Shown piece by piece: positions 22,685 to 35,357 of a stretch of DNA of 64,000 bases (positions within the stretch are counted from its first letter, which is position 1; the number at the start of each line of letters is the position of its first letter). This stretch comes from Sipunculus nudus (lineage: Eukaryota > Annelida > Sipuncula > Golfingiida > Sipunculidae), in the NCBI GenBank assembly GCA_026874595.1, contig CM049311.1, forward strand, positions 67,030,453 through 67,094,452, written 5' to 3'. A program made the translations under genes and the position numbers. The notes under the pieces are model-generated. The model was not told where the DNA came from. It did not search any database and saw only the letters and a list, made by a program, of their open reading frames with translations.

Positions 22685-25026
22685 ATTTATATATATATAT
22701 GCATATATTTAATTATATTTTAATATATACACATATAACAAATGACGTATATGTATAACTGAGTTATACAAGTCATTTAACTCTGAGGAAGAAAGACCCA
22801 CTCTAAATTTTACCGGACAAAAGAATTTTTCCCTTTCTTTATTCAGCATGTGTTTAATCCTGGTTACAATATGATCTTACTCAGATGTTTTAGTCTTAGT
22901 CAGCTCTTAGTCTTGCTCACTTTAGGTTTTAGTTATTCCAAGGGCTATAAGGTATAAAAAATGTAAGATGCTACCAAAAGTCGCTACCAATGAATATATG
23001 TATAAAAGATAATATGTAACAATAGTGATTATTCTTATGTTAAACATATCAGATATGAACATCTTGGCCTAATATATCTACAGTGACAGAAGTTTATTTG
23101 GCCAGCCAAACTTTGAAAGTCCTCTAGAATTATATTTTACGGCATCGCTTGTGGTACGATGTGGTATCTAACCAGTGTTGGGAGGGAAAAAAGATGTGGG
23201 TGGATGCCATCGCGAAATTTGAATTTGAAGGTTATTTTGAAGGTCATCAATGTCAAAAGATATAAAACTTCGCTTTTTTCCTTGTTCGGTGTAAAAGAGG
23301 CCATTTTTTATTTATGATGTCCATAATATCAGATTATTTTGTTGATTGCAAATGAAAATTTAGTATTGCAAACTGAAAAACATGTAATGAAAAAAAGGTA
23401 GATAATTTACTGCAAAGGACTTTGGCTTCACTGAATTTGTACACATGTATTTACAACTTTGTAATGTTCATAGTCTGATCGTCTTGTCTTTAGGTTTGTG
23501 TGTTTATCTCTCACTCTTCTCTGAGATGACTGAATGCCATACTTAAACTAAGCCATTTTATCATGCATGGGCCACATAATTAGAACCATATTGATATACA
23601 ACTGTGGCCACCAGCAGTTTCTTAAACATTATTAAGTTATTAACTCCTCACATCCCAGTGATATCAATTTTTTTATTTCTTTCCTATTTCCACGGGGCAG
23701 ATCAAGTCTCAAACGGACGCATTCTGTAAATATTTTATTTATGATAGTGCAGCTGTGCTAACATTTTTATACTTTTCAACTTTTTTCAACTAGCTTTATT
23801 TATATTCAGAGCCGGATAGAGAATAAAAAAAACTAGCATGTACATGCTACTATGATGATTATAGTGTTAAGAAAAGAAAGATAATAAAATATTATGACAT
23901 AATGTGTATCAATATTGAGATTTCTTATTAAATATCTATGACTGATTAATCGATTGCATGCATGAATGAAAGTCCCAGGTGTTTGAAACTATGCATATGC
24001 ACATATGATGACAGTAATAGTGACGAATAACAATTATAATATTTTAGTAAATTTGACTGTTATGGCCCTCTAGGGCTATTTCTTTTATTAGATAGTAGTC
24101 TAATTCAAATAAATCATCTGGCAGGTTTCGTGATATATAATGCACTTCTTTAACCTTTAATGTTAGTCGACCTGCATGCTGTTTATGTAAGATTTTGTGT
24201 TTATTTGAGTTAAACAAACCTCATATAAGCTAATTAAAATCTATCTTGATATACAAACCTTGGTGTTCTCATTTGTAGCTCCCAAGGCGGAACTAGAGAT
24301 TTTAGAAAGATTCATAAATCATACATACATTTTTTTAAATAAGGTATCATTTTATTTCATTTTAATTCTTGAATTATTTCCTTTTGCTGTTCGAATACCT
24401 GTAGAATCAAATTAGGTAAGGATGATACAAGAAGAAAGATTTTTTTTTCCCTCGATAATTTACATGTTCATATATAATGGCATTCTGGCATGGTGCATTA
24501 TAACCACGTACATGAAAGGCTAGGATCCGTCAGCTGGTTTAAACAATTAAATCCCTAAGAAAGCAGTATTGATGTGCCATAAATAAGAAATAAAAAAAGA
24601 GTATATAATATGTCAACTACACAGACATATAAGAGACATAGACATGGGCACCTGTGTCTCTATTGACCCACTGTACATGTTTTGAGCTTTGAAAACTGTA
24701 ATGGAGCGTATACTTAATTGATAATCTGCCGTCTCAGCTAGTCACCAACATATGTTTTATTGTCATATACGGTATACCCGTTAAAGTTCAGTGTTTTTGG
24801 GCAATCAAAATGTAACTTTATTGTTCAGCCGGAATGTGCTACTTATTGTTCAGCAGTATTCATCAGGGATGTGTAATTTTTATGTACATCAGAATATACT
24901 GTGATGTTCTAAAGGAAAATGGTGTTTATCTTTAAAGTACCACAAAATAAATTCTTTGTTGCCATCTAGATTTGTTCCGTTTGACCTTGAAAATGGCATT
25001 GAGAAAGTTACTTAGATTGTTCTTTG
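22685..25026. other. Non-coding sequence
   Basis: AT-rich, mostly without repeats. A degraded copy of the GGATGCCATCG...AGGTCAT repeat (see 27899-28075) lies at about 23155-23280. Another piece (CGTTTGACCTTGAAAATGGC) lies at 24975-25000. Confidence 0.4.
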
Positions 25027-25979
25027 TAGCGGTGCGGACCGGATCGGACCGGACCGCTAACTCAAATTAACGGGCCGCTTATACCGGACCAGACCGGTTC
25101 CAGACGACTCTACCTAATGTTTCAAGTTTCAGACTAAACAGATGAATTTAAGGATTTAGTTTCAACTAACAAATCTTGTTATGAACAATAAGTAATTAAC
25201 CTCTCAAAGAAAGACTCTTTAGCTACGTAAACTGTATTTAAAGCAATGGCAACTGCAATAGTATAATCATATAAATGCCTATTATTTTATACTTTTCCCC
25301 TCAAAGTAACAGTAATGGGTCGTTTTTGTTATTAACTTATGATTGAAGTGATATTTCAACATTATCCCCTCTTGTGTTGCACAATGCTGATACTTTATCT
25401 CTGTATCATTGTTTATCACAGTATGTAAGACCAATTTCTATACGTTGAATACCTTAACGTTAGATTAATGAGTTTCTGTATCAAATCGCACTTAAAGCAC
25501 TACATAACTAATTCTAATGTCAGCCAACATTCATCCTCGCCCAGCAAATTCTTCAAATCAGCTCGCCCCACCCTGCACAATTTATATTCTCGCCACCATG
25601 CTGTACACAGTAACACAAAATATTCTGCTGTTGTAAAAATATTTATAAAGGTTGTGATTTAAAATTTGTCTTTAAAAATTCAAATCCAGATCTTGCGATT
25701 CAAGTACGGATATCAATTTTACATTTATTGCACGTTTTGCTGTATACGATATTCGGTATTGGTAAATATTTGAACAAATATATGTTATAAAAAAAGTTGA
25801 ACAAACGCAGAATAGAGAAATACAGGTTTTTTTTATTTTAATTATATTTTGATGAAAGGGCCGGACCGCTTGGACCGGTCCACCTATTGTACCGGACCGC
25901 CTACAGCTTGGCCTGATCAGGACCAGACCGCTTAAGTGAAGGACCGATCCACCAGGGGGATGTCAGGTCCGCATCTCTA
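25027..25979. mobile_element. hAT-like MITE with GGACCG-rich ends
   Basis: The left end reads TAGCGGTGCGGACCGG and the reverse complement of the right end reads TAGAGATGCGGACCTG, about 16 bp of imperfect inverted repeat. Subterminal regions at both ends are dense in GGACCGG/CCGGACC, as in many hAT-related elements with TAGNGGTGCGG ends (established pattern). The flanking 8-mers (GTTCTTTG and CTTCTCTT) agree at only 5 of 8 positions, so the duplication is weak or decayed. The AT-rich interior has no transposase. Confidence 0.6.
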
Positions 25980-27325
25980 CTTCTCTTTACCTCTAGTTTT
26001 CATTACCACAAAAGTGATATATAAAATAAAGGGCACTCTTAAAAGCAGTATACAGAAAATAAAGGCTCTACCCTGGTCCAATGGATTAAATATTAATAAG
26101 CTGAAGCACTTTTGACTGTGTACTTGCTCTGGAGCACAGTTCCGCTAAATTGAAGTCATTATCAAAAGTAAACCAAGTAATTTACAGGTTTATCATATAT
26201 ATGATTTCAAACTGTTGGTTGTCGAAGTGCATAATTACATTGAAGGCATCTATTTTAAATCTTTAAAATCAGTGTGGATTAGCTTGCCAATTCTATATGT
26301 ACAGCTCTTAAAGTGTCACAGTGTTAGATGACTCTGACATAAAGTATATCTTTTATTACATATGGTTTCATCAGTATGATAATAAAGGCAAAAACACACT
26401 GACACGCGTGCCATGCCTTATTTAACTATTTATGTTGAGCAATCTGCAGATCTAACAGGAACCTGGCAGGCACACCCTCGCAGACGCCTATAAATGATAT
26501 GCGTTTGTAAGGATACAAAAGTTGCATTCTGAAAATGGAAGTGGTTGCTTCTAACACAAATTCCTTTTAAAAGGTTTAATCGATAAATAAAGGTATACTA
26601 CATATTCGACAGGAATGTTAGGGGGTCCCCTATGCCCCAAACTAAATTTATATAACCACCTTTAAACGTTCCTAAAGTGTCTTCAACAAAATTGGATAAT
26701 AAGAAAATACAGAAAAGATGCCAAAATAAACAACAGTAGCTGTTTTTGATAATCATCCAAGGATTATAGATCCCTCATACCTCTAGTTATTTAAACACCT
26801 GTTTTCCAGCAAATAAATACATGTATCAGGAAAATAATCATCGAACCTTAAAGAACATCTGTAAAAATCGCGTACATGTTACCATCAAAAGATAATTTTA
26901 CTAGGCTATATGGTGAGCATATTGGCTAAAATCTCTGATTTAACAGGGCAACTATTATTTTTCAAAATATTCTGGCGTCCATTGACAGTTAGGGAAACCA
27001 TAAAAAGTTTTTTTTTTTCGAATTCCGGGTGCTGGCATGATGGTTATATATTGCGTCTCCGTCTTTTCGACAAATTCCCTTATGTAAAGCATGAACTAAT
27101 CCATAGATCAGTTACAGTATTCATGTGGGTGCCTAAAGGGCTTGTGTTGGTGATAAATGCTACTGAATGATTTGAACTAAAGCACAATGGTCTAATAAAA
27201 CATTCATATTTTATTTCTAAAATATAATGATAGAAATCGCCTTTTTCATCATTGTTACAGATATTTTAAAGCAATTTTTTTTTTCTTTTACCTATAAATG
27301 TGAAACGTCTATCCAGGGTCTTCTG
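25980..27325. other. Non-coding sequence
   Basis: AT-rich and unique-looking; short frames only. Confidence 0.4.
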
Positions 27326-27528
27326 CAGGAGCGGATCCAAAGGAGAGATCAGGGGGCTGAACCCCCGCGGCCATCTTTTCAGCCGCCGCAACCTTTCTTT
27401 AAGGGATTCAGACCTATAATTGTGGCCTTAACCCTGAATTTCTGGACCTGGGGACTTTTTGATTTGGTTTGATCAATAGTCCTCCTGGGTTGGAACCCTC
27501 GTTTTCCTAAATCCTGGATCCACCCCTG
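27326..27528. mobile_element. CAGGRGYGGATCC MITE, copy 1
   Basis: The left end reads CAGGAGCGGATCC and the reverse complement of the right end reads CAGGGGTGGATCCAGG. Flanked by the perfect 5-bp repeat TTCTG (27321-27325 and 27529-27533). A second copy of the family is at 45408-45596. Non-coding, 203 bp. Confidence 0.75.
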
Positions 27529-27533
27529 TTCTG

Positions 27534-27898
27534 ATACCAACAAGTCGCTGCCATAACAAAATTATTATAAGAACTTTATTATATGGACTTTTTATCCTGC
27601 ATTTTCAAAATGTGGCCCTTTTTTATTCTGTTTTCCTTAAAAGTGTGTGAAAGACACTTTGAGAGACACATGGAAGGTATCCCTTTTCTCCAATTCTATA
27701 TGTCTTAATTTAGAGTAGTCAACACATTACTGTGTAAACAAAAGACTCTTAAAGTTATACTTTTCATCTCTTAAATATACTTTTCATATATTTAAGTGTA
27801 AAACACGCTTGAGGATGTTGCACTTGACACAAAAATATCTGTAAATCCTAAGGTTACCGAATATACCTTGGTTTTATTAATTGAGAAAAACTATACCC
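27534..27898. other. Non-coding sequence
   Basis: AT-rich, no element recognised. Confidence 0.4.
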
Positions 27899-28445
27899 GT
27901 TCAGGTTTAATTTTCTTCGGTTTGACCTTGAAAATGACCTTGAAAAAAATCAAGGTCAAAATGGCATCCACCTACACTTTTCAATCACTGTTTGGTTGTT
28001 TGATCTGGCATGGATGCCAGATGCCATGGTGAAAAAATTGACTTTAATATAAAATTATTTATTTAACATGGATTGTACAAATAGTTATCACAACTAATCA
28101 AGGCACTCTCCATGGCTCCGATGATGGCGTTCGGTAGTCTGTAGAGGTGGAGGAAATCGAAGAACCCAGAGGAAACCACCGACTTGGGATGGGCATCTAC
28201 AAATCGCTCTCATAGCCACAACGGGGATAGAACCTAAATCCTTGATCCACCCCTTGGCTGGCCCATTTTTTGTTGGTTTGACCTTGAAATGACCTTGAAA
28301 TTCAAAATTTCAGATGGCGTCCACTCACAATTTTTTCTTCACTTTTTGGCTGATTGGGCTAGCATTGGCACCTTCTATTAACAGCCAGTGTCCTAAAAAG
28401 TGAAAAAATCAATTTTGGCTGGCCTACGATACAGTAAATATATGG
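27899..28445. repeat. Two copies of a TGACCTTGAAAATGACC repeat around a SINE-like piece
   Basis: Copies at 27899-28075 and 28260-28445 share GGTTTGACCTTGAAA, a second TGACCTTGAAA, ATGGCRTCCACY, a TTTTTCACT-type stretch, and GTGAAAAAATYRATTT. Weaker copies lie at 23155-23280 and 24975-25000. No coding potential; an interspersed repeat of unknown class. Confidence 0.65.
28101..28245 (-). repeat. Possible SINE-like fragment
   Basis: On the minus strand, GGTTCTATCCCCG resembles a pol III B box. It is followed by GGTTTCCTCTGGGTTCTTCG and TTTCCTCCACC, a motif that recurs in many animal interspersed repeats. It separates two copies of the preceding family. Weak assignment. Confidence 0.35.
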
Positions 28446-29693
28446 CGGAAATTCCGTATTTACACACATCCCCACATTATTCAAACACGTTTATAGTTTC
28501 GCCCAGTTTCCATCGTCCGTTCTAAGTTTTTATACGGAGAACCCCATTTAAAAAAAGAAATTTTGTCCATTTTTTGTGGAAAATGGTTGTATTCAGCAAG
28601 AGGCGAGAAACGATGCCTCCCTTAAACAGTTAACCGGAAATTGACCTGTCTCGCCTGACTGCAGTTCTTAATATGCAATCGCTAAATGATTTGGAATGAA
28701 AATCTGACACTGAAACTCGGGGGGAGGGGGGCGGATTAGACTTGAGTATAACACATTGCGGCGTAAAAACTTCAGGTTACCCTGATAATGCCTTTTACTC
28801 GATTCCAGGTGCTCTATTTTGCAAAATAGCCTGCTTAACCTATATGTTTGGCTTTTGCAGAAGATTTATCTTCTAATATTTATATAATAATGGTTCTGAG
28901 GCTTAAGAGGTATATTAATGGCAAACTTAGGGCATGCATGTATTTTGTCAATAACACACCTGAGCGGCTCACATCACGCTTGTTTCATCAACTACATGAC
29001 TATATGATTGTTATGTACTTCTACTGATTGGTCAGTTCTGTGCAGCTAATTCTCCACCCTATATTCACAAGTCAATTTGTTAAAACTGCTGGGTTATCAG
29101 GAGTAATTATTAACTACTGATCTGCTCACATCCTCCCCTGATTTACTGTTGAGGGCAGGGGGTATAATGGCATAGTTTAATTACTAACACCCGGTTCTTT
29201 TATATTTGTGATGTAAAACATATCAAAAGGTTTAGGCGATTTTCAAACTTTGTATGGCACACAACTGGCTGTCTGGCATACCTACAAAAAGCAATCTTTT
29301 CAAGCTTTGTCACAATAGCCTGTATTTTAGGTGAATAGTCGAAAATATAAACATTGAAAGATGAATAGTTACCATTTACTAAAAGGGAATTTTACTTTAT
29401 ATGCTACACCTTTCTGAAGTGCTTACACTGTGGTTGACTTACTATGCGTTTGGTACATTGTACAAAATACATGTATGCATCTATGATATAGGTGCCAGAT
29501 ATTTATAGCTAAATTTGAGTGCAAAAATCATTGTCGCAGCGGCAAAACATAAGATGAACTCCATCTCAAGTAAACAAATTTAAGAATGATTATTATATGA
29601 TTAACAGAGGTCGATTTTTCATTGTGATAAACAGTTCAGGTGCGTACACTCTTACAACTGTCGGCAAACATATGAGGTGCTTGTAACCAGGCA
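28446..29693. other. Non-coding sequence
   Basis: AT-rich with a short G-rich stretch near 28715-28735. Nothing recognised. Confidence 0.4.
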
Positions 29694-29877
29694 CCCATAG
29701 CGATCACCCTTTGTCCGGCAACCGTCCGGCTGTCCGGCCGTCCTTCCGTTAACAGGGCACAGATCGTGACCGTTAGACCTAGGAAACTTTTAACTGTACA
29801 TCCAGGGAGGTCCTGGGCCAATCTCCTTGAGAACCCGAAAGTAGGTCATCGTAACCTATATTTTGTGACCTACGGGC

Positions 29878-29964
29878 AGAAAACATGATTTCGGGCACCC
29901 AGAGAGTCAGACGGGCACAAATTGTATCCATCAGGCCTAGAAACATTGCCTGATATTTTGGGAG
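29878..29964. repeat. Left copy of 87/88-bp direct repeat flanking the SINE
   Basis: Runs from AGAAAACATGAT to ATATTTTGGGAG, immediately before the SINE. Its partner is 30261-30348, with about seven differences. Confidence 0.85.
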
Positions 29965-30260
29965 GTAAAGGTAAAGTCTGCTGGGCCTTTACACCCGAGC
30001 CTAATAGCCGGAGCTTATCCCGGTTTCGGTAGCGTGAAGCGACTTAGGAGTTAACCTCTTCCTGGATGGGACGCTAGTCCATCGCAGGTTACCTTCCCAG
30101 TATTTACAGGTACCCATTTCTACTGCTGGGTGGACAGAGTCACACTTGCGGTTGGGACCTTGCCTAAGGGTCTTGGCAAGGTGGGGGTCTGACTGGGATT
30201 CGAACTCACAACCTCTCGATCATGAGCCCGGCACCTTAACCAATACACCACCGCCCCACC
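29965..30260 (-). mobile_element. tRNA-derived SINE
   Basis: On the minus strand the head has an A box (TGGTTAAGGTG) and a B box (AGTTCGAATCC) at tRNA spacing, with CTCATGA at the anticodon-loop position, like a Met (CAT) tRNA. The body includes CCATCGCAGGTTACC/GGATGGGACGCTAGTCCATC (read on the plus strand). The 3' end is the short repeat TTTACCTTTACC rather than poly(A). About 296 bp, inserted into copy 2 of the pearl-like element. Confidence 0.85.
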
Positions 30261-30348
30261 AGAAAACATGATGTCGGGCAACTAGACAGTCAGACGGGGC
30301 ACAAATTGTACCCATCAGGCCTAGAAACCTTGCCTGATATTTTGGGAG
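30261..30348. repeat. Right copy of 87/88-bp direct repeat flanking the SINE
   Basis: Starts AGAAAACATGAT directly after the SINE and ends ATATTTTGGGAG. The host element then continues with ATCCTAGGCAAA, as expected of its core. Confidence 0.85.
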
Positions 30349-31136
30349 ATCCTAGGCAAATGTCCTTGGACACCTGAAACTAGGTCAGTGTGACCTATAT
30401 TTTGCGACCAATAGGGAGAAGATGACATATGAGTATCCTTAATGTCAGATGGGGAAAAATCTCATCTGTGAGGCCTGGAATCTTCTAACACAATATCCTT
30501 GGAGTTTCTGGGAAAATCTCCTTGGAAACCTGAAATTTGGTCATGGTAACCTATATTTTGCAACCTATCAGAAAAGCTATCATATAAGCATCCAGACGGT
30601 CAGACAGGACACAAATTGTATCCATTAGGCCTAGTATCTTTAACATAAAATTCAAAGATGTCCTAGTCAGGTGTCCTTAGAAACCAGAAATTAGGTCATG
30701 GTGACCTTTATTGTGTGACCTATGGGCTGAAAAATTGTTTTTCGCACCCAGACAGACAAGGCACAAATTGTGTCCATTAGCCCTAGACTCTTCTAACATG
30801 ACATTCAGGGAAATTCGTGGCAATTCTCCTTGCAAACCTGAAATTGGATCATGGTGACCTATACTCTGCTAGCTATGGACCAGAAACATGGTTCTGAGCA
30901 CCCAGACAGACAGGGTACAAATTGTATCTATTTTCCTTTAAACCCTCTATTGTGAAGTCCAGGTGGGTCCTGGGCAGTCTCCTATGAATCCTGAAATTTT
31001 TATCTTCTGTCCATTTTTGTTAACACCGTACCTTTAGCCATAGGATATTCTCACAGACAATATATTAATTTATAAAAAAACATGAGCAACCATTCAAAAT
31101 TAGCTGAGCGTCATGGCCCATGGGCCACCTGTTTTT

Positions 31137-31609
31137 AAATATGTAGATTGAATTAACTAGGTGCGAGCGCTTCAAGTCTGAACTGAAGAGCTTTGATCCT
31201 TGTTTCACCAACATGATATAAAAAAATGAACTGATGTGTAAGTAAATATAGTGGTATAGTATAGATATGTATTGAAGAGTTGTTGTTATGTGACTTTAAT
31301 GGATCATTTCTGTTAAGACAAACATTTGTTGTGGATTATGAAATGGTATAATATAAATAGATAAAGACGATTGGTTGTTTTGTAACTAGAAGGGTTCAAT
31401 TTATATTATGACAGAAATTTGAAGCGTTGAAAAAATCGACTAGAGCATTATATTATTTGTACTTGATATATGAATTTGGGTGTCCCTGTACTCAAACTAT
31501 GTTTAAATGCATTAATCATTGTTACAGCAGGAAACAAATCAAACCAATTGATTTTTACTCGACAATGTATGTTGTCAATCAGCAGTAACATATATACCAA
31601 CAAAAAAAT
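31137..31609. other. Non-coding sequence
   Basis: AT-rich with no element recognised. Confidence 0.4.
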
Positions 31610-31755
31610 GGCATTTCGTGTAATGACTAAGCCATAAAACCATGCATTACACGTAATGCCTGGCAATTTTAGACATTCATGAAATGTATGAGTGAATCAG
31701 TCATTTCGTGTAATGCCTGAAATCTTCAGTCATTACAAGTAATGCCGGATTACAC
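31610..31755. repeat. Cluster of GTAATG/CATTAC palindromic motifs
   Basis: Four related motifs in alternating form: GGCATTTCGTGTAATGACT (31610), GCATTACACGTAATGCC (31643), TCATTTCGTGTAATGCCTGA (31700) and TCATTACAAGTAATGCC (31730). Each is near-palindromic, and together they could form several hairpins. Resembles the palindrome-array style of the elements at 6854-8702 and 59389-60447, with a different core. Confidence 0.75.
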
Positions 31756-33483
31756 ATTTTTCTGTTCCATATGCATGAAATTGTCGTAAAAACTCGCCTG
31801 AGAAATCCAGAAGAAAAAAAATAATAAGTATGAATAGAGGAACAAATGGGGTTATCTGAAACGTTTAGGATAATCTGAAGTCAATTTCAAGTTAATCCCC
31901 GGTCATCTGAAATCCATTTCAAATAGATTTTTTTTAATTTTAAAGTTTTCATCAAGCATGTCATTTGAAACAGTATAATTTTAAAAAATGTTGCTGATGT
32001 CCATATCCTTTTTGGATAGCTACTTTAAGTGAGTCTTTTAAGTGAGACATACATTTTCACGTGCGTCCCGATACCGATATCTATAACATCTTTTCTACAT
32101 GCTCACGTTTAATTAACATTTCAAATGTATCTGATTTCAAATGTATCACTAAATGTAAATGTATCTGTGCCCCCTCACCTGATGAGGTTTTTGTCACACC
32201 TGAATGACATTTATTTTTTATGCATGTTTTTAGTTTAACCATTAAATTGTGTATGTGATCCATGCAATCTCGAAAAAGGTTGTTGACTTACTGTACACTT
32301 AACAGATGTTTAACATAATGTTTTCCTTACAATTCTCCTTAACTGATAAGGTTTATGCATATTTTTGGTGACCTTTGTATGTTTTATGAACTGTACATTT
32401 GGTAAATTGTCAAATATCTAATGCTTTTATATCAGTAAAAACATTTTCACAATCCAATTTATCGGGAGATTTGGTCTCTTGACCTTTTAGTTATATCTAC
32501 ATATGTTTACAACGCCTCTTCGTATCAGGTTTTTGGTTTTATCAAGGTTATTTTTGGTCTAACATGTGTTTTTTAAGTTGCTCCTTTTAGAAAGGAATGT
32601 TAATTCAACAATTAAGGTTCTCTTCAAAGTCATTGGTGCAACGTTCTCTCCAGGCGGTATTTTAGGCAAGTGGCACCAGTTGTATCAGCGGACTGTCAAC
32701 TAAATCTTTTCTTATTTCAAATGAAACCGATGAGTTTGCCTTTTAACAATGTACAAACTGCATCCTACCTTAATTTGATAACTGGGGGGTGATCCAAAAA
32801 AGTTTTCCCGCTCTACACTGTGCCGATACACGTCCTACTGCAACAAAACTGTGTGAAGGCAGATACTCGCATGTCTCATTACCACGCCCTTACCGAATAC
32901 GGACAATTTTTTCTTCTCCTACGTTTCATGAAATGGGCTGCCATTTTGCCTGATGACACAGGTTGCATGTCGAAATGTTGTAGGATACTGCTAGTATAAT
33001 AAAACTTGTCTTTCCACTCAACAGCTTTTTTCAACACCTATTTTAATTGGTTTATTATTTCTTTAAATAAGATCCTTCAAATTTGTGGGCGGAGCCCGTG
33101 GGCTTGAAGTTGTTGCTGTCTCTCTGAACATCCCAGGCATTCATTCATTCAGAATCCGCATAAGAACTGCTCATGATTTAAATCCATGAAAATATAACCT
33201 TTCAGAAAATATGTAATTAAAAACCTTAACTGGTCCTTAAAAAGTCCAGACATTTAAACTATTATGATCAACAAAGGTGAGTTTTTTTTCTCAAAGCGAT
33301 GTTCTTATTCACTGACCCCGGGGCGTTTATCAGATTTAGTATTTTCGGAAATGTCGTCAGATCAGTTAAATGTCAAAAGCAAAATTTGAAACTGGAAACG
33401 GATAAATAAATCATTAAGGAGTGCACTGCTCATATAATTGCCATAATCTGAACAGCATGACAAAGGATTCCATTATAATTAAG

Positions 33484-33486
<3 letters not shown>
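31756..33486. other. Non-coding sequence
   Basis: AT-rich and unique-looking. A mixed-composition stretch at 32760-33030 has no supported frame. Confidence 0.4.

Positions 33487-33528
<42 letters not shown>
33487..33528. repeat. (TA)n microsatellite
   Basis: About 20 TA units followed by a short TG-rich tail. Confidence 0.97.
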
Positions 33529-33532
<4 letters not shown>

Positions 33533-34037
33533 GTGTGTATGTGTGTGGCTGACTGGTCCCGCTAGTTGTTACATGCCTCATTGCAACATAAAAATAATTG
33601 TTTCTACCATTTTTTTATTTTATATTATAATCCATGACCAAAAACCTATATAGGATTGTAATTGACTAGTAAATCGTGTACAACATTGATTACAAAGGGT
33701 CATTAATATCCCTTATTATTTTTAATGAAAATTTGCTGTTGCCTTCTCGTACATTGACCTAACCACGCCCTGGCCCAGAAATTACAGCTCTTCGTCCTCC
33801 TGAAGTACTTAGAGATGCTTCATAAAACGCGAAAACAGCGCTGAGGTAAAATATGTCAGCAAATTTTCCATCCGCTTTAATAATGCATGTCAGGTCACCA
33901 TATTTAGATAATTCATCAGGCAGGACATATTCAACGTCCCACAGTAACGAGGGAAGTTTACGTTACATAGTTTGATGATTTTTTTCTTGATCAATATTTT
34001 GGTGATGCAGCTGACTTAAACCATCAAGGCTATCAAG
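33529..34037. other. Non-coding sequence
   Basis: AT-rich; nothing recognised. Confidence 0.4.
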
Positions 34038-35170
34038 CGATAACCCTTCAACTATCGTCCGGCCGGACACCCGTTAAAAGGTCACAAAGCAAATCCGTAA
34101 AAATGCCCTGGCTAATTTCCTTGAAAGCTAAAATGAGGTTAAAGTGACCCGTATTCAAAAATATTATGTTGAGCACCTAGAAAGTCAGACAGGGTTCAAA
34201 CCTTATCCGTTAGATCGAGTAAAATCCTTATTTAAAAATAAATAGAGATCATTGTAAAGTCTCCTCGTTAACCTGAAATTGTGTGATTGTGACTTATGTT
34301 CTGCAACCTGTTTGGGGAAAGCAGGAACTGAGCACCCTATAAGAGAAGTGGCATTCATTGTGATTAGACTATTATGTATTATGTTATCTCCAGGGAGCTT
34401 CTGGTGATAACATCTTTCAAACTTGAAATAAGGATCACTATGGTGTATATTCTTGGAACGATTGGCAATGACTAATTTTAGTGCCCGAAGGTCACATTTT
34501 GTGAATGTTGGGAATTGAAACTGCCCATTTAAAATCCTGGGGGAGGGTCCTGACGGAGTTTCCTTAGAAACCTGAAAAAGGTCACTGTGGACTATAATCT
34601 GCAGATCATAGAAATGTGAGCTACCTGAATATCAGGGTAACATGAATCGTAACTGACTGATCTAGAAACTTGAAAATAAACCCTTGGAGGTCCTGGTGAA
34701 ATCTTTTCGAAACCTGAAAGTTTGTCAGAGTGGCCTATGTTCTATGCGCTATTGAAAACACACGATTTGGTCGCTGTGAAAGTCACATGGATACCATAAG
34801 TAATCATTTAACATAGATCCTTCTAATATAAAATCCAGGGAGGTCTTGCTATAATCCCTTAGAAAGCCTGAGATGAATTCACGGTGAAATTAGGTCTTGC
34901 AAGCTTAGGGTCAAATCCATGAATCTGAGCACCCGAAATGTCAGACAGGGCACACATTTTAACCATTAAAATTACAGAAATGTCTAACATAGAACCAAAG
35001 AATGTAAGTATAAAGTCTCTTTGGAAACCTGAAATTAGGTCAAGGATAGCATCAAGCTTTGAAAAATTATTAATTTGAGCACCCTGTAAGTCAGAGTGGC
35101 ACAAGTTGTGGCAGTTGGACCTACAAACTAAAAGCAAATTGTTCTTGGAAGGCCAAAATTAGGTCACTGT
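34038..35170 (+). mobile_element. Pearl-like tandem-core element, copy 3 (diverged)
   Basis: Starts with a degraded ATCGTCCGGCCGGACACCC and GTTAAAAGGTCACAAAG. It contains about seven decayed core units with CTTGGAAAACC/CCTTAGAAACCTGAAA, GAGCACCCTA and GTCAGACAGGG. The typical hairpin right end is missing. Older than copies 2 and 4. Confidence 0.6.
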
Positions 35171-35204
35171 AACTACCTTTTCGATCGCACCATGATAGAC
35201 TGGC

Positions 35205-35357
35205 CCAGTCCATGAAATAGTTATGACTTAATTGTTGCTTCTGACAGACATATAAAAACGTTCCCGCGTTGTGTCGCACTTAGTATCGGTACCGCCATCT
35301 TGCGGCAACTTATATAACTAATTTGCCTCTATCTGACCTATTGATTTCATGGACTGG
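35205..35357. mobile_element. Short inverted-repeat element
   Basis: CCAGTCCATGAAAT at 35208-35221 is repeated inverted as ATTTCATGGACTGG at about 35344-35357, bounding about 125 bp that includes CCGCCATCTTGCGGC. It could be a small MITE or a coincidence beside a repeat. No target duplication was established. Confidence 0.4.

Larger units (their letters stand above)
29694..31136 (+). mobile_element. Pearl-like / Helitron-like tandem-core element, copy 2
   Basis: Begins CCCATAGCGATCACCCTTTG with GTCCGGC repeats and GTTAACAGGGCACAGATCG. It continues through about seven diverged ~150-bp units (GGCACAAATTGTATCCAT, AGGCCTAGAA, CTCCTTGGAAACCTGAAAT, GGTCATGGTGACCTATATTT, CACCCAGACAGTCAGAC) and ends AGCTGAGCGTCATGGCCC with the palindrome TGGCCCATGGGCCA (31114-31127). 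It is the cleanest view of the tandem core and is interrupted by a SINE at 29965-30260. Non-coding throughout. Confidence 0.7.
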
